NCBI RefSeq assembly: GCF_021023085.1
Contig: NZ_PGCK01000009.1
Coordinates: 62,001 to 126,000, forward strand
Direction of reading: 5' to 3'
Length of the DNA: 64,000 nt
Source: Methanooceanicella nereidis
GTDB lineage: Archaea; Halobacteriota; Methanocellia; Methanocellales; Methanocellaceae
The notes beneath the pieces are model-generated. The model had not been told where the DNA came from. It was given only the letters and a program-made list of their open reading frames with translations, and made no database searches. Both the position numbers and the translations under genes were made by a program. Each line of letters starts with the position of its first letter. Position 1 is the stretch's first letter. Shown here one piece after another: positions 1-8,401 of the stretch.

Positions 1-102
1 CTCCGATCAATATTAATGGATTGGAAGTAATTGAATATTGGACTTTAGTGACTACGAACCATCCCGAATTATGGACAGGGGAGAGCGAGGCCGATCCGGG
101 GA

Positions 103-789
103 ATGTCAAAAATAAGCACGCTTAACGAAAAGCCGCTTCATGAAGCTTTGAAACGGTGGTATGCACAAACCGGAGACATATTCGAGGTGTCGGTAGACGG
201 ATTTGTGATAGATATCGTGCGCGGCGATCTCCTGGTCGAGATACAGACACGGAATTTCAGTGCCATAAAACGGAAGCTGGAGAAACTCTTGATCGACCAT
301 TCCGTGAGGCTGGTCTATCCGATACCGCGTAAGAAATGGATCATTAAGCTGGCAGATGACGGGAACAGCCCGGTCAGCCGCCGTAAATCACCCAAGCACG
401 GTTCATTTGAACACATCTTCGAGGAACTGATAAGACTGCCTGAACTGCTTAAGGATCCCAACTTCTCGATTGAGTTGCTGCTGATCGAGGAAGAAGAAGT
501 ACGCCGGTACGATGGCGTCCGCGGCTGGAGGCGGAGAGGGTGGGTCACGGATGAGCGCAGGTTACTGCGGGTGGTAGATAAGCTGATATTGAATTCGCCA
601 ACAGATATGCAAGCTTTTATCCCCACGACTCTGACTGAACCTTTTTCAGTCAATGACCTGGCAAGAGCCACAGATAATTCTAGAAGGATGGCCCAGAAAA
701 TGGTCTACTGCCTGCGGATAATGGGTTGTGTGGCCCCGGTAGGGAAAAGGGCTAATGCGATACTGTATGCCCGGCGGACAACTGAGTGA
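103..789 (+). CDS. Conserved hypothetical protein, possible nuclease-like plus winged-helix
   Basis: A 228-residue soluble protein without signal peptide or membrane segment. Residues 1-75 read like a small alpha/beta domain with acidic residues in strands (EVSVDGFVIDIVRG, LLVEIQTRNF), which resembles restriction-endonuclease-like folds, but I cannot prove catalysis. The C-terminal third (about 185-228) looks like a helix-turn-helix tail (FSVNDLARATDNSRRMAQKM). The start at 103 follows a GGGGA stretch, and in-frame stops lie just upstream. It stands alone, with a divergent immunity-like gene downstream on the other strand. I do not recognise a named function. Confidence 0.7.
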   Translation: MSKISTLNEKPLHEALKRWYAQTGDIFEVSVDGFVIDIVRGDLLVEIQTRNFSAIKRKLEKLLIDHSVRLVYPIPRKKWIIKLADDGNSPVSRRKSPKHGSFEHIFEELIRLPELLKDPNFSIELLLIEEEEVRRYDGVRGWRRRGWVTDERRLLRVVDKLILNSPTDMQAFIPTTLTEPFSVNDLARATDNSRRMAQKMVYCLRIMGCVAPVGKRANAILYARRTTE

Positions 790-859
790 GCCTGAGTAAA
801 AACCAAGTGATAAAAGTTATAACATACGCAAAAACATTTTTTGCAGTGAATTATATTTA

Positions 860-1348
860 CTACTCCGGTGATGATCTTTCTCCCAGTCTGAGTAAGTGCT
901 GGTATTGCCATTCTCGTTCTTTGGCTACGGCAGCATCGGCATCCAAAGGGCTGGCGGCCCTATGGATAGCCTGTAAGGCATAATTGGCGGCACCGATAGA
1001 ATGAGTAGGAACATGCGCGGTTGCCACCGCCTGGCCTGCGGCACGGGCAGCAGAGCGGGCAGCATTGTCTTCTCCAACTTCACGAGCGGCTGCATGGGCT
1101 GTAAGCGAAGCCTTGCGTATATCAGACATCTTGAACACCCCTGTATCTATCCACGCATGGAGTGATTCTATAGCGTTTCGAGGGCGATGATCTTCAGGAT
1201 ATTTCTTTTCAAAGTAGGGCAGGACACGCTCTACACAATCAATTGCCCAGATGGCTAAAGTTTTATGGTCAGTTTTTCTCACAAGCTCTACAGTTGCCTC
1301 GTCTTTATGTGTAATTGAGAATTTGGATCTTTCCTTTTTAATCTTCAT
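860..1348 (-). CDS. Putative immunity protein (Imm-5-like family)
   Basis: A 162-residue helical protein with the recognisable body of the Imm-5-like putative immunity family: an early segment on the theme HKTLAIWAIDCVERVLPYFE, then KMSDIRKASLTAHAAARE, then a run of alanine-rich helices ending in HVPTHSIGAANYALQAI. In bacteria such proteins were proposed by genomic association to neutralise polymorphic toxins. No toxin gene is adjacent here, so this copy is an orphan and may have another role. Its start ATG lacks a clear ribosome binding site, which fits leaderless translation. Family assignment is fairly confident, the function is not. Confidence 0.75.
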   Translation of the reverse strand: MKIKKERSKFSITHKDEATVELVRKTDHKTLAIWAIDCVERVLPYFEKKYPEDHRPRNAIESLHAWIDTGVFKMSDIRKASLTAHAAAREVGEDNAARSAARAAGQAVATAHVPTHSIGAANYALQAIHRAASPLDADAAVAKEREWQYQHLLRLGERSSPE

Positions 1349-1506
1349 CTAATTTAGAGAAAAGCTTGAATGTTAATTAAATTTTTGATAATTTAAGTGA
1401 CGGATGTAGACTGGCGACATTAAAATCGTATAAGGTGACCCGTGGAAAGAAAGTTATTGATAAGCTTATTAAACTGGCCGGACGTCCCGAAATATTGGTG
1501 ATTTGG

Positions 1507-2100
1507 ATGGATGAACTAAGAAAGATCGTAGCAGTACTGACACTCTCCGCGATCATGCTGGCTTTCACGGCCCCGGCGCTGGCACGGATGCATGGCGAGA
1601 TGCAGGACGGCATGATGTCCATGGAGCAGTCCAACAAGGACATGATGGCTGCGATGATGGACACGAAAGACATCGGCATAGCTGCGTCAACGATGAAAAC
1701 GGCAGGGATAGAGGGAATGATGATGCCCGAAGGGAGGTACACTTTGTTCGTCGCCTCGGACACGGCTCTGAACACCATGAGCCCGGACATGAAGAACAAG
1801 ATGATGGAAAAGATGAAGGACAGGCAGAAGGCCACAGAGTTTGTCAGAGGCCACATGATAAACAACATGGTCATGCCTGACGATATGACCGACGGCAAGA
1901 CGCTCACATTGATGAACGGGAAGACGATGACTGTCAGGAGGATGGATGGCAGGATGATGGTGGACGATGCCAATATCATCAAGGCCGTCAAAACCAACAA
2001 CGGCATGATATACGTAATGGACAAAATCCCCTCTTCGATAAGGACGATGATGGAGCGGATGGACATGTTGCCCGCCAGCGCTATATCGGTGAGCAGGTGA
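1507..2100 (+). CDS. Secreted methionine-rich fasciclin-domain protein
   Basis: A 197-residue protein with an N-terminal signal peptide (basic start, hydrophobic core, likely cleavage after APALA near residue 26) followed by one fasciclin (FAS1) domain: YTLFVASDTALN is the H1-like box and the C-terminal strand NGMIYVMDKI closes it. About 35 of 197 residues are methionine, many as MM or MxxM. The start is set at the ATG at 1507: it places a classic signal peptide at the N-terminus and has a GGTG motif a few bases upstream, whereas the in-frame GTG at 1435 would add a non-signal extension. It probably acts outside the membrane in adhesion or matrix contacts; metal or oxidant binding by methionine is speculation. 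Confidence 0.8.
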   Translation: MDELRKIVAVLTLSAIMLAFTAPALARMHGEMQDGMMSMEQSNKDMMAAMMDTKDIGIAASTMKTAGIEGMMMPEGRYTLFVASDTALNTMSPDMKNKMMEKMKDRQKATEFVRGHMINNMVMPDDMTDGKTLTLMNGKTMTVRRMDGRMMVDDANIIKAVKTNNGMIYVMDKIPSSIRTMMERMDMLPASAISVSR

Positions 2101-2329
2101 ACATAGGGGGCATATCTCTTCTCAATTCCTTTTTTATCTCCTGCCCGGTAAAATGTTTTTAGGATTTATCCAACCTCTTTTTATTATGTTTTTTCACCAA
2201 TGTTACGTATTTTCACCCGTAATGTTTACCTTGTAGATCATATGACCTTTACCTAAGACATTAGCTAATTTGATCAATATTGCTATGATAAGAGGTGGGT
2301 AAATAATCTCATCTTTCATATAGCATCAT

Positions 2330-3343
2330 TCAAAGGTCCCATAATCTCCTGTGAACCCCTCCCCATGGTAAAGTCTCGTTCAATGATTCGTTAATGGCCT
2401 TATACCTGTTTGGCATTGGCACTACCTTGAACCCATTATCATATTCGGCGATAGTGAACGGGTGACTTACAGGACCTACAGCCCCGCTATCCATCTTGGT
2501 AGTATAATGCATGTTCCAGTACATTCTCTCCAGGCTTGTCATATTACTGATCTCATCCGCTGTGGTCTTTCTAAAAAACTTGCTTGTAGTAATATTACCA
2601 GGTGTTGCATCAGCCCCTAAGTCCCAGAACGGGTTACTAATGAAATTCGGGATCGGGCTGATATTCTCCGAACCGGCTTTCTTTTCCGTTTCCTTCTTTC
2701 CGGTCGCGTTTTTACTCGTCTCATTCTTTGCAGTCTCATTCTTGCTCTTGTTAATTGAGAGGTCAAATGCATCAGGACGGAACAGGTACTTTGTCTTATT
2801 TTTCCCGCTTGCGGTCTTATTACCCATATCCTTGATACTGATCGTAGGAGGCTCATCGAACACAAGATCTTCAGATCCCATGATATCCATGTAGGGGAAC
2901 ATATATTCGCTGCCCAGGGGACCGATTGTCTGGAGAGGGCGAATTAAGCCCAGGTTACCGCTCATACCCCCGAAAAACGGGCAGCTTGGATTATCATAGA
3001 ACGTATAGCTATACGAGCAGGTGAAAAACCCGCAATAATCAGCGATACCGGACTGATCAGATGTCTGGACGATATTGGCCATCGGCGTCGACTGGCCGCA
3101 TACGCTGGCACCAGGTTCTGAAAAATATGTTAAAAAATACTCATTATCGAACTGACATAGATCCCCCTTATGGAATACTGTTGCTCTCGGACTGCCACGT
3201 ATACACGATAATCCGTAATCGATACACCCATCCACGACGATCTCGCCCCTTTGGTCCGTATATGATAAGGCGACCACCGTAGATAAGGATAGCATTAAAT
3301 ATGATATAGCTAAGGCTACAAAAGCCTTTTTTATTCCTCTCAA
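2330..3343 (-). CDS. Secreted hypothetical protein with Lys/Asn/Thr-rich linker
   Basis: About 337 residues with a signal peptide (IKKAFVALAISYLML). The mature part has several cysteines in the first 120 residues (VDGCIDYGLSCIRGS, DLCQFDN, DYCGFFTCSYS), suggesting disulphides, and a low-complexity K/N/E/T linker (KNKTK, KNETAKNETSKN) rich in N-glycosylation sequons. I prefer the TTG at 3343 over the TTG at 3358 because a GAGGTGG Shine-Dalgarno sequence sits 6-7 bases before it. No domain family is recognised; the composition suggests an exported, possibly glycosylated surface protein. Confidence 0.65.
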   Translation of the reverse strand: MRGIKKAFVALAISYLMLSLSTVVALSYTDQRGEIVVDGCIDYGLSCIRGSPRATVFHKGDLCQFDNEYFLTYFSEPGASVCGQSTPMANIVQTSDQSGIADYCGFFTCSYSYTFYDNPSCPFFGGMSGNLGLIRPLQTIGPLGSEYMFPYMDIMGSEDLVFDEPPTISIKDMGNKTASGKNKTKYLFRPDAFDLSINKSKNETAKNETSKNATGKKETEKKAGSENISPIPNFISNPFWDLGADATPGNITTSKFFRKTTADEISNMTSLERMYWNMHYTTKMDSGAVGPVSHPFTIAEYDNGFKVVPMPNRYKAINESLNETLPWGGVHRRLWDL

Positions 3344-3543
3344 GAATACCCACCTCAATGATTTTGAAATATACCCTTATTCACTGGTTTAAGCCCCGAA
3401 TTAATATACATTGGTAACATTTAACATAAAAAATTAAGACTTTAGATTGCGTAATATACCAAATTTATAGAAATTATTTAAAGAAAATGGATTTATTAAT
3501 AAAATCCCGGAAACAAACTATTCTTTTTCATTGTACATACTAA

Positions 3544-3798
3544 ATGATCATAAACAAGTATTTAACAGGAAGAAATGGTAGCAGACCATATAATTTTAGA
3601 TATACTGATCGATATGGGTACATAAAAGCAGCAATTGAAGATGAACTCCTGGTGTTTAAAAAACAAGACACGGATAATAAAACAGATAATAAGGCTTATT
3701 GGATAATGTCATACGATAATTTATTAAAAATACAAAAACTATGCAATTTCGGAATAAAAAAAACCGGTAATGGTGTGTTGATTTGGTCAATTAGCTGA
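3544..3798 (+). CDS. Small hypothetical protein
   Basis: An 84-residue reading frame with a mixed hydrophilic composition (YNFRYTDRYGYIKAAIEDELLVFKK) and a reasonable alpha/beta pattern. It is much more AT-rich than its neighbours and has no strong ribosome binding site. Alone between a divergent secreted protein and the tungstate-type binding protein. It could be a real small gene, a recent acquisition or a chance frame; no family is recognised. Confidence 0.4.
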   Translation: MIINKYLTGRNGSRPYNFRYTDRYGYIKAAIEDELLVFKKQDTDNKTDNKAYWIMSYDNLLKIQKLCNFGIKKTGNGVLIWSIS

Positions 3799-3930
3799 TA
3801 TTTATGCTAATAAGTAAAATTGGAATCCATAAAAAGGATATCGAACAAAAAACTGTATCAATATTATAATATTAAATTATATTTTATATATTTTTATTTA
3901 TAAAATAATCCATCTCAATTAGGGGATGTT

Positions 3931-4785
3931 ATGAATTATAAAAACATTACAAGAACAAGCGTAATAGTATTTGCTATTATGCTGGTATTAATACCCATGT
4001 CGGGCATAACAGCTTCGAACCCGCAGGTTTTAAGATTGGCCACTACGACCAGCATGCAGGACACAGGTTTACTTAATCAGGTAATACCTGCTTTCGAGAA
4101 AGAGCATAATGTTAAGGTTAATGTAATACCGGTCGGTTCTGGTGAAGCCCTGAGAATGGGTGCTAAAGGCGATGTCGACGTTCTGATCGCCCATAGCCCG
4201 AAAGAAGAAAGAACCTTCATGGATGAAGGATATGGCAAGGATACAAAACAGATCGCCCACAACTATTTCGTGATCGTCGGACCGAAGAACGACCCTGCAG
4301 GTATTAAAGGAATGAGCGCTGCAAAGGCGTTCGAAAAGCTCGCACGGTCTAATTCCGAGTTCGTTTCCAGAGGTGACAGGTCCGGTACCCATATGAAAGA
4401 AATGGAGATGTGGGATCAAAGCGGAGCGACAAGACCTTCTACTCTGTCCGCATGGTATATGGAGACCGGTAAGGGAATGGCCGATACCCTCAGGAAGGCA
4501 AGTGATGAGCAGGCATATACGCTCACGGATATAGGTACTTTCCTGAATGAGAGGAAAAACCTGAACCTGGGATTGCTTGTAGATGCCGATAAGACTCTTG
4601 AGAACAAGTATGATATCATAACGGTAAACCCGGCAAAGCATCCGGACGTGAACTATGATATGGCAAAGACGTTCATGGACTATATGGCCAGTCCCGAGGT
4701 CCAGCAAAAGATCGGCGAGTTTGGAAAGAAAGAGTATGGCAGGCCATTGTTCTATCCGGAACTGGTGGCCGTACCGGCTATGTGA
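3931..4785 (+). CDS. Tungstate/molybdate-type ABC substrate-binding protein (TupA-like)
   Basis: A 284-residue periplasmic-binding-type protein with a signal peptide (residues 1-29) and the TupA-type opening LRLATTTSMQDTGLL, the VGSGEALRMGAKGDVDVLIAHSP oxyanion region, and SRGDRSGTHMKE, all typical of tungstate-binding components. It would capture tungstate or molybdate outside the cell for transport; methanogens need both metals for formylmethanofuran dehydrogenase. No permease or ATPase gene lies beside it, so it must borrow a transporter encoded elsewhere or act as a sensor. An AGGGGAT motif just before the ATG supports the start. A T-rich terminator follows. Confidence 0.82.
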   Translation: MNYKNITRTSVIVFAIMLVLIPMSGITASNPQVLRLATTTSMQDTGLLNQVIPAFEKEHNVKVNVIPVGSGEALRMGAKGDVDVLIAHSPKEERTFMDEGYGKDTKQIAHNYFVIVGPKNDPAGIKGMSAAKAFEKLARSNSEFVSRGDRSGTHMKEMEMWDQSGATRPSTLSAWYMETGKGMADTLRKASDEQAYTLTDIGTFLNERKNLNLGLLVDADKTLENKYDIITVNPAKHPDVNYDMAKTFMDYMASPEVQQKIGEFGKKEYGRPLFYPELVAVPAM

Positions 4786-4798
4786 GCTGTATAAGACA

Positions 4799-4818
4799 TT
4801 TTTTATTTTTTTTTCTTT
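4799..4818 (+). terminator. Oligo-T terminator after the TupA-like gene
   Basis: A nearly unbroken run of T residues begins 14 bases after the stop codon of the TupA-like gene. Archaeal RNA polymerase terminates on such oligo-T tracts without needing a hairpin. Confidence 0.6.
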
Positions 4819-4885
4819 CCGTATATGAATTATTCAGTTTTTGTGTATCTCAAGGATACCGTGAGAATGCTTCGACGGCCATAGC

Positions 4886-5515
4886 TTATTTAGCAGCCTT
4901 TGCAGGTTTTGAAGCATTTTCGATCTTAGACGGTTTTTTAGGAACTGACTTTTTAGATTCCTTTTCCCATTTTTCTATCAGTACCTTTGGAGCCTCCAAA
5001 ACGCCAGTATTGAAGTTTCCGAATCCCGGAGAGAACATGCCATTTATGAAGCCGGTTATTGCCAGAATGTTCATCCTCGATAACGGGTTCATGGCCATAA
5101 CGCCCGGCCCGGCATAACCCGGCCCATATCCATATCCGGTAGCAAATCCGCCATAACCATATTGCTGCCCGGGGTCCCCAAACATAAAGCTCGGACCGCT
5201 CATCCCATATTCAATTACAGGTGCGAACTTAGGGCCGGTTACCGCACCAGGCCCCATACCATATATCTGAGAAAAAGGGCCCATCATCGGCGAAGTACCT
5301 GCAGCATTTATCAAACCGATGCCATAAGGATCGAACGAGCCCGGATCTGGCTTCGCTGCGCTTGATAACGCAGTCATGAACATTAAAGCGATACTTATTA
5401 TCGCCATAGTAGACAATATTTTATTTTTTACTTTCGACCTTCTATAATCATTACAAAAATTGAATGTGATTTTTAAAATACTATACCGGCCAGATGATCT
5501 TGAACTGTTGACCAT
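4886..5515 (-). CDS. Secreted Gly/Pro/Tyr-rich hypothetical protein
   Basis: A protein of about 209 residues with a hydrophobic signal segment (MAIISIALMFMTALSSAA) preceded by a long basic N-region, a glycine/tyrosine/proline-rich middle (QQYGYGGFATGYGYGPGY) and a lysine/alanine tail (KKPSKIENASKPAKAAK). Start choice is uncertain: a GAGGGGG ribosome binding site at 5528-5534 abuts an ATG at 5525-5527 and sits 12 bases before the ATG at 5513-5515, which I use. Low-complexity repeats of this type suggest an exported structural or surface protein. No family is recognised. Confidence 0.6.
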   Translation of the reverse strand: MVNSSRSSGRYSILKITFNFCNDYRRSKVKNKILSTMAIISIALMFMTALSSAAKPDPGSFDPYGIGLINAAGTSPMMGPFSQIYGMGPGAVTGPKFAPVIEYGMSGPSFMFGDPGQQYGYGGFATGYGYGPGYAGPGVMAMNPLSRMNILAITGFINGMFSPGFGNFNTGVLEAPKVLIEKWEKESKKSVPKKPSKIENASKPAKAAK

Positions 5516-5851
5516 ACCAGATAACATCCCCCTCAACGATAATTCTTTAATATCCTGCCATATTATCCCTGCGGCTACAGGATATCGATATTATTAACTA
5601 AATCCATAATTCGCAATGCATTATAATTATATATTAATTTCTAAATTTATTTAGAATTATTATATAAAAAATTAATAGACGCATATTAAAATTGGATATT
5701 TATCTGCTGCAGATATACAAAAACGGTCAATATATCCATATAATGAAAGTAATTCTACTCGAAAATATATGACTGGCGCTGGCAGGTCATGATCACCCAA
5801 AAAGTTTGTCCATTTTTATCTTACTCTCCGTTTAAAATTTTTATACTGCCA
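5516..5851. other. AT-rich intergenic stretch, no gene seen
   Basis: This spacer is strongly AT-rich and holds the promoter region of the leftward secreted-protein gene and the 3' end of the leftward flavodoxin operon. Apart from short AT palindromes expected by chance I see no RNA gene or reading frame. Confidence 0.6.
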
Positions 5852-6448
5852 TCATTTTTTAGTATCGGCCATGAGTGTTAATTTACTGGCTTTCCAATCA
5901 ATTCCGGAAGCCAGAGCTTGTAACGATGAAATGATACACATCATGAAAGCGGCCATAAAAAGTACTGTGTTGTAAGGTTCAGGGGATACTAATCCGGCCA
6001 TCAGGAGCATTATCCTTTCCGGCCGTCCGAACATGGCAGCATTTGAATCGAGGCCTTTCCTGTGATTATAAACCCTCGATGCCATGAGAAGAACAGAGCC
6101 TGCCACGACCAGAAAAGCGGAGACTGGTGCGCCTCCGAGGACAGCGCCGGTGACGAGTAAAAGCTCAGAGCACCGGTCAGAGCAGCTATCAAAGTATTTA
6201 CCAAACTCAGTACAGAGGCCGCATGCTCTCGCGAATGATCCGTCAAGGGCGTCAAGACAGGCTCCGGCAAAGAAAAGTATGATAGCGGCATAGAGGTGGC
6301 CTGACATGGCAAGCGCACCTGCAATGCCGGAAATGAGCAAGCCTGACGCGGTTATCATGTTCGGCGTCACTCCTGCTGCAAATAATGCCCGTGATATTGA
6401 GAGCAGGAAACGGTCCTTCTGTGGCTTATACGCGTAAAGCATGCTCAT
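5852..6448 (-). CDS. CDP-alcohol phosphatidyltransferase family protein
   Basis: A 198-residue integral membrane enzyme with the full family signature DG-x2-AR-x8-G-x3-D-x3-D near residues 70-92 (DALDGSFAR, then G, then two Asp), with hydrophobic helices on both sides. Such enzymes move a phospho-alcohol from a CDP-lipid to a polar head such as inositol phosphate, serine or glycerol phosphate, using divalent metal held by the aspartates. The substrate cannot be told from sequence; archaetidylinositol-phosphate synthase-like activity is one option. Last gene of the TetR operon, 12 bases after the membrane flavodoxin-like gene, with a GGGGT ribosome binding site. Confidence 0.85.
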   Translation of the reverse strand: MSMLYAYKPQKDRFLLSISRALFAAGVTPNMITASGLLISGIAGALAMSGHLYAAIILFFAGACLDALDGSFARACGLCTEFGKYFDSCSDRCSELLLVTGAVLGGAPVSAFLVVAGSVLLMASRVYNHRKGLDSNAAMFGRPERIMLLMAGLVSPEPYNTVLFMAAFMMCIISSLQALASGIDWKASKLTLMADTKK

Positions 6449-6460
6449 TTTCGGTTACCC

Positions 6461-7027
6461 CTATTGTAGAAGAGTTGTGACAAACACTGCACATTTACTG
6501 TCCGTATCATCCTGAGGGATCAGCTTTACGACAGCATCTATCATGATCGGGCTATCATCCGGAAGCGGAGCCGCTTCTTTTTGCAATTGTCCTGCATCGG
6601 AGATACTGACCGAGCCGGTAGCGAACACCCCTATTTTCGCGTTTTCCGAAGGCTTCATCGAAGCCAGATATTCCCGGACAGCACTGCTGGCATTACCGGC
6701 ATATATAGGTCCGCCGACAACTATGACGTCGTAACCGGACTGGTCAGCGGCTGTCTGGCTTCGGATGCCCGATAGATCTACCACATATCCATTCGACTTC
6801 AGGTCATTTGCCACTGTCTCGGCAATGTTTTTAGCGCTACCCGAAATGCCCGGGTCATATACTACAAGAGCTTTACCGGTAACATCGCCTGCAGGGTTAA
6901 TTGTTTCAGACCCGGTTGCAGTATAGCTCATAACATCAAATATGACAAAGCCCAGTACGGCAAATACCGCCACGACTGCTAAAATAAGTACTGACCCGGC
7001 AGCCAGTAAGATCTTCTTGATATCCAT
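6461..7027 (-). CDS. Membrane-anchored flavodoxin-like protein
   Basis: About 188 residues: one N-terminal transmembrane helix (residues 5-30), a short linker, then a flavodoxin-like domain with a phosphate-loop-like segment (VYDPGISGSAKNIAETVA) and the middle strand VIVVGGPIYAGNASSAVREYL. Flavodoxin-like domains bind FMN and shuttle electrons or reduce quinone-like acceptors; this one would be held at the membrane. The start ATG at 7027 places the helix at the N-terminus; a TTG at 7045 would add six residues. Second flavodoxin-type gene in the TetR operon, 14 bases after the soluble one. Confidence 0.78.
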   Translation of the reverse strand: MDIKKILLAAGSVLILAVVAVFAVLGFVIFDVMSYTATGSETINPAGDVTGKALVVYDPGISGSAKNIAETVANDLKSNGYVVDLSGIRSQTAADQSGYDVIVVGGPIYAGNASSAVREYLASMKPSENAKIGVFATGSVSISDAGQLQKEAAPLPDDSPIMIDAVVKLIPQDDTDSKCAVFVTTLLQ

Positions 7028-7041
7028 ATTAACGACCTGTC

Positions 7042-7458
7042 TCAATTGCTTTTGATCATCTCTCTTGCGAATTTCCTCACGCCTTCCAGGTCTTCTTTGC
7101 CCGGGTGGCCCATATTAATGACAAGGAAAGCCCGCCCTTTACAATAATAACTTCCCAGGACAACGGCCCCCTTTTGTCTCAAGGCTTCAGACATTGCCCG
7201 GACCTCATTGCCTTCGCCGCTGCCGGAAGTGCCGAAGAGAGCGAACTTCCTCCCGGAAAGATCGTTTTTCTCGATGAACTTCGACATGTCTTCCCCCGGC
7301 TTATTCCCGTAATTCCCGCTTCCCAGGAAAACGACCTCTGCATCCGGCAGCGTAGTCAGCGACTTGATGCTCTCCGCCTCTGCGCCGATCTCATCCGCGA
7401 TAGCCATGGCCAGCTTCTTAGTGTTGCCGGTCATCGAGTAGTATAATACTTTGTACAT
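7042..7458 (-). CDS. Short soluble flavodoxin (TetR-operon copy)
   Basis: A 138-residue flavodoxin: N-terminal strand and FMN phosphate loop SMTGNTKKLA, central FLGSGNYGNKPGEDM and ALFGTSGSGEGNE loops that normally flank the flavin ring, and a C-terminal helix. It likely carries one or two electrons between cytosolic partners. It is clearly paralogous to the protein encoded at 10904-11317, with which it shares almost every motif in order. A GGAGGT ribosome binding site precedes the ATG. It lies 60 bases downstream of the TetR gene in the same direction. Confidence 0.88.
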   Translation of the reverse strand: MYKVLYYSMTGNTKKLAMAIADEIGAEAESIKSLTTLPDAEVVFLGSGNYGNKPGEDMSKFIEKNDLSGRKFALFGTSGSGEGNEVRAMSEALRQKGAVVLGSYYCKGRAFLVINMGHPGKEDLEGVRKFAREMIKSN

Positions 7459-7518
7459 CGTTTACCTCCACTTCCTTCCTGATAGATCCTATAAATGATC
7501 GTTAGCATACAGCCTTCA

Positions 7519-8181
7519 TCAGGCCGCTTTTCGAGCTTTTTTTACGTTTTCGATGGAACGCATCATCATGTCCAGAGTAATATCGAAGAGCCCGTCCTGG
7601 TCCAGCCCGAACTTTTTCATATACATCATGGTGACCGGAGTGAGATTTAGCACGTCATTCGTCGAGAACAACATGACCAGTGTGGCTGCTTCAGGCTGGA
7701 CATCCTTCCTGATCGTCCCGTCCCTGATGCCCTCAAGGACAGCATCCACCACCATGCGGAAACTATCAGCCCGTATACGTCTTAGCTCTTCAAGTTCCGG
7801 GGAATCCTTCTGATCGAACATCCCGGAATGATAATACGCAGAGTAATAGCCAGGGTATTTTTTATAGAACTCATTGTAAGACATAATGAGTGACCTGACC
7901 TTCTCGATCCCGGTCGTTTTCCTCTGAGAGCATTCGGTGAATACCTGATTGACTATTTTCGAGGCGCGGATAGCGATTGAGACATATATATCCTCCTTGT
8001 TCTTGAAATACAGGTATAGAGTCCCCCTTGCCAGTCCCATCTCTTTTGCTATGTCATCCATTTTGACGTTCTCGTAGCCTCTGGAGAAGAACACTTTCTC
8101 TGCGGTATCGATGATCTCGTTTCGCCGCCACTCTTTTTCTCTCTCCTTCCTCTCTGCCTTCGACACTATTAATCGCCCCAT
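7519..8181 (-). CDS. TetR family transcriptional regulator
   Basis: A 220-residue regulator with the N-terminal TetR helix-turn-helix (residues about 15-60: IIDTAEKVFFSRGYENVKMDDIAKEMG split by its turn, then RGTLYLYFKNKEDIY) and an all-helical ligand domain. It heads an operon with two flavodoxin-type genes and a CDP-alcohol transferase, and its own promoter carries four evenly spaced palindromes, so autoregulation is very likely. The ATG lies only six bases from the first palindrome, and a TATA-like sequence about 23 bases upstream suggests a leaderless or nearly leaderless transcript. The inducing ligand is unknown. Confidence 0.9.
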   Translation of the reverse strand: MGRLIVSKAERKEREKEWRRNEIIDTAEKVFFSRGYENVKMDDIAKEMGLARGTLYLYFKNKEDIYVSIAIRASKIVNQVFTECSQRKTTGIEKVRSLIMSYNEFYKKYPGYYSAYYHSGMFDQKDSPELEELRRIRADSFRMVVDAVLEGIRDGTIRKDVQPEAATLVMLFSTNDVLNLTPVTMMYMKKFGLDQDGLFDITLDMMMRSIENVKKARKAA

Positions 8182-8186
8182 TTACG

Positions 8187-8256
8187 TGACACCATGTCAT
8201 AAATATATCATTGTGTCATATTTCTGACAACGTGTCATTATTTTGACGTAATGTCA
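8187..8256. promoter_or_regulatory. Array of four palindromic operators, 19-bp period (TetR)
   Basis: Four 13-bp sites of the form TGACA-N3-TGTCA begin at 8187, 8206, 8225 and 8244, exactly 19 bp apart. The first and third have perfect arms, the fourth has one mismatch (TGACG), the second has a weaker left arm (TATCA). They cover the start region and TATA-like element of the TetR gene and end just before a TATATAA element at 8264-8271 that could drive the divergent acetyltransferase gene. The TetR protein is the obvious binder. Confidence 0.8.
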
Positions 8257-8401
8257 TGATAAGTATATAAGGTTTTGCATAAGCAGAGTTATTACCCAAT
8301 TTGATTCTGGTCTAATTGCAACTGGAATTACAAATCATGGTACTTTATGAAAGAACAAGAGATGGTAAGTATTATAACAGGTCAGCAATGAAGGTTTATC
8401 G

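Noticed and set aside
1377-2066. Long leftward frame opposite the Met-rich fasciclin gene
   Set aside because: Antisense shadow: the many CAT codons come from the ATG codons of the real gene on the other strand.
3860-3873. 14-bp perfect palindrome AATATTATAATATT before the TupA-like gene
   Set aside because: The flanking DNA is almost pure A/T, so such palindromes are expected by chance.
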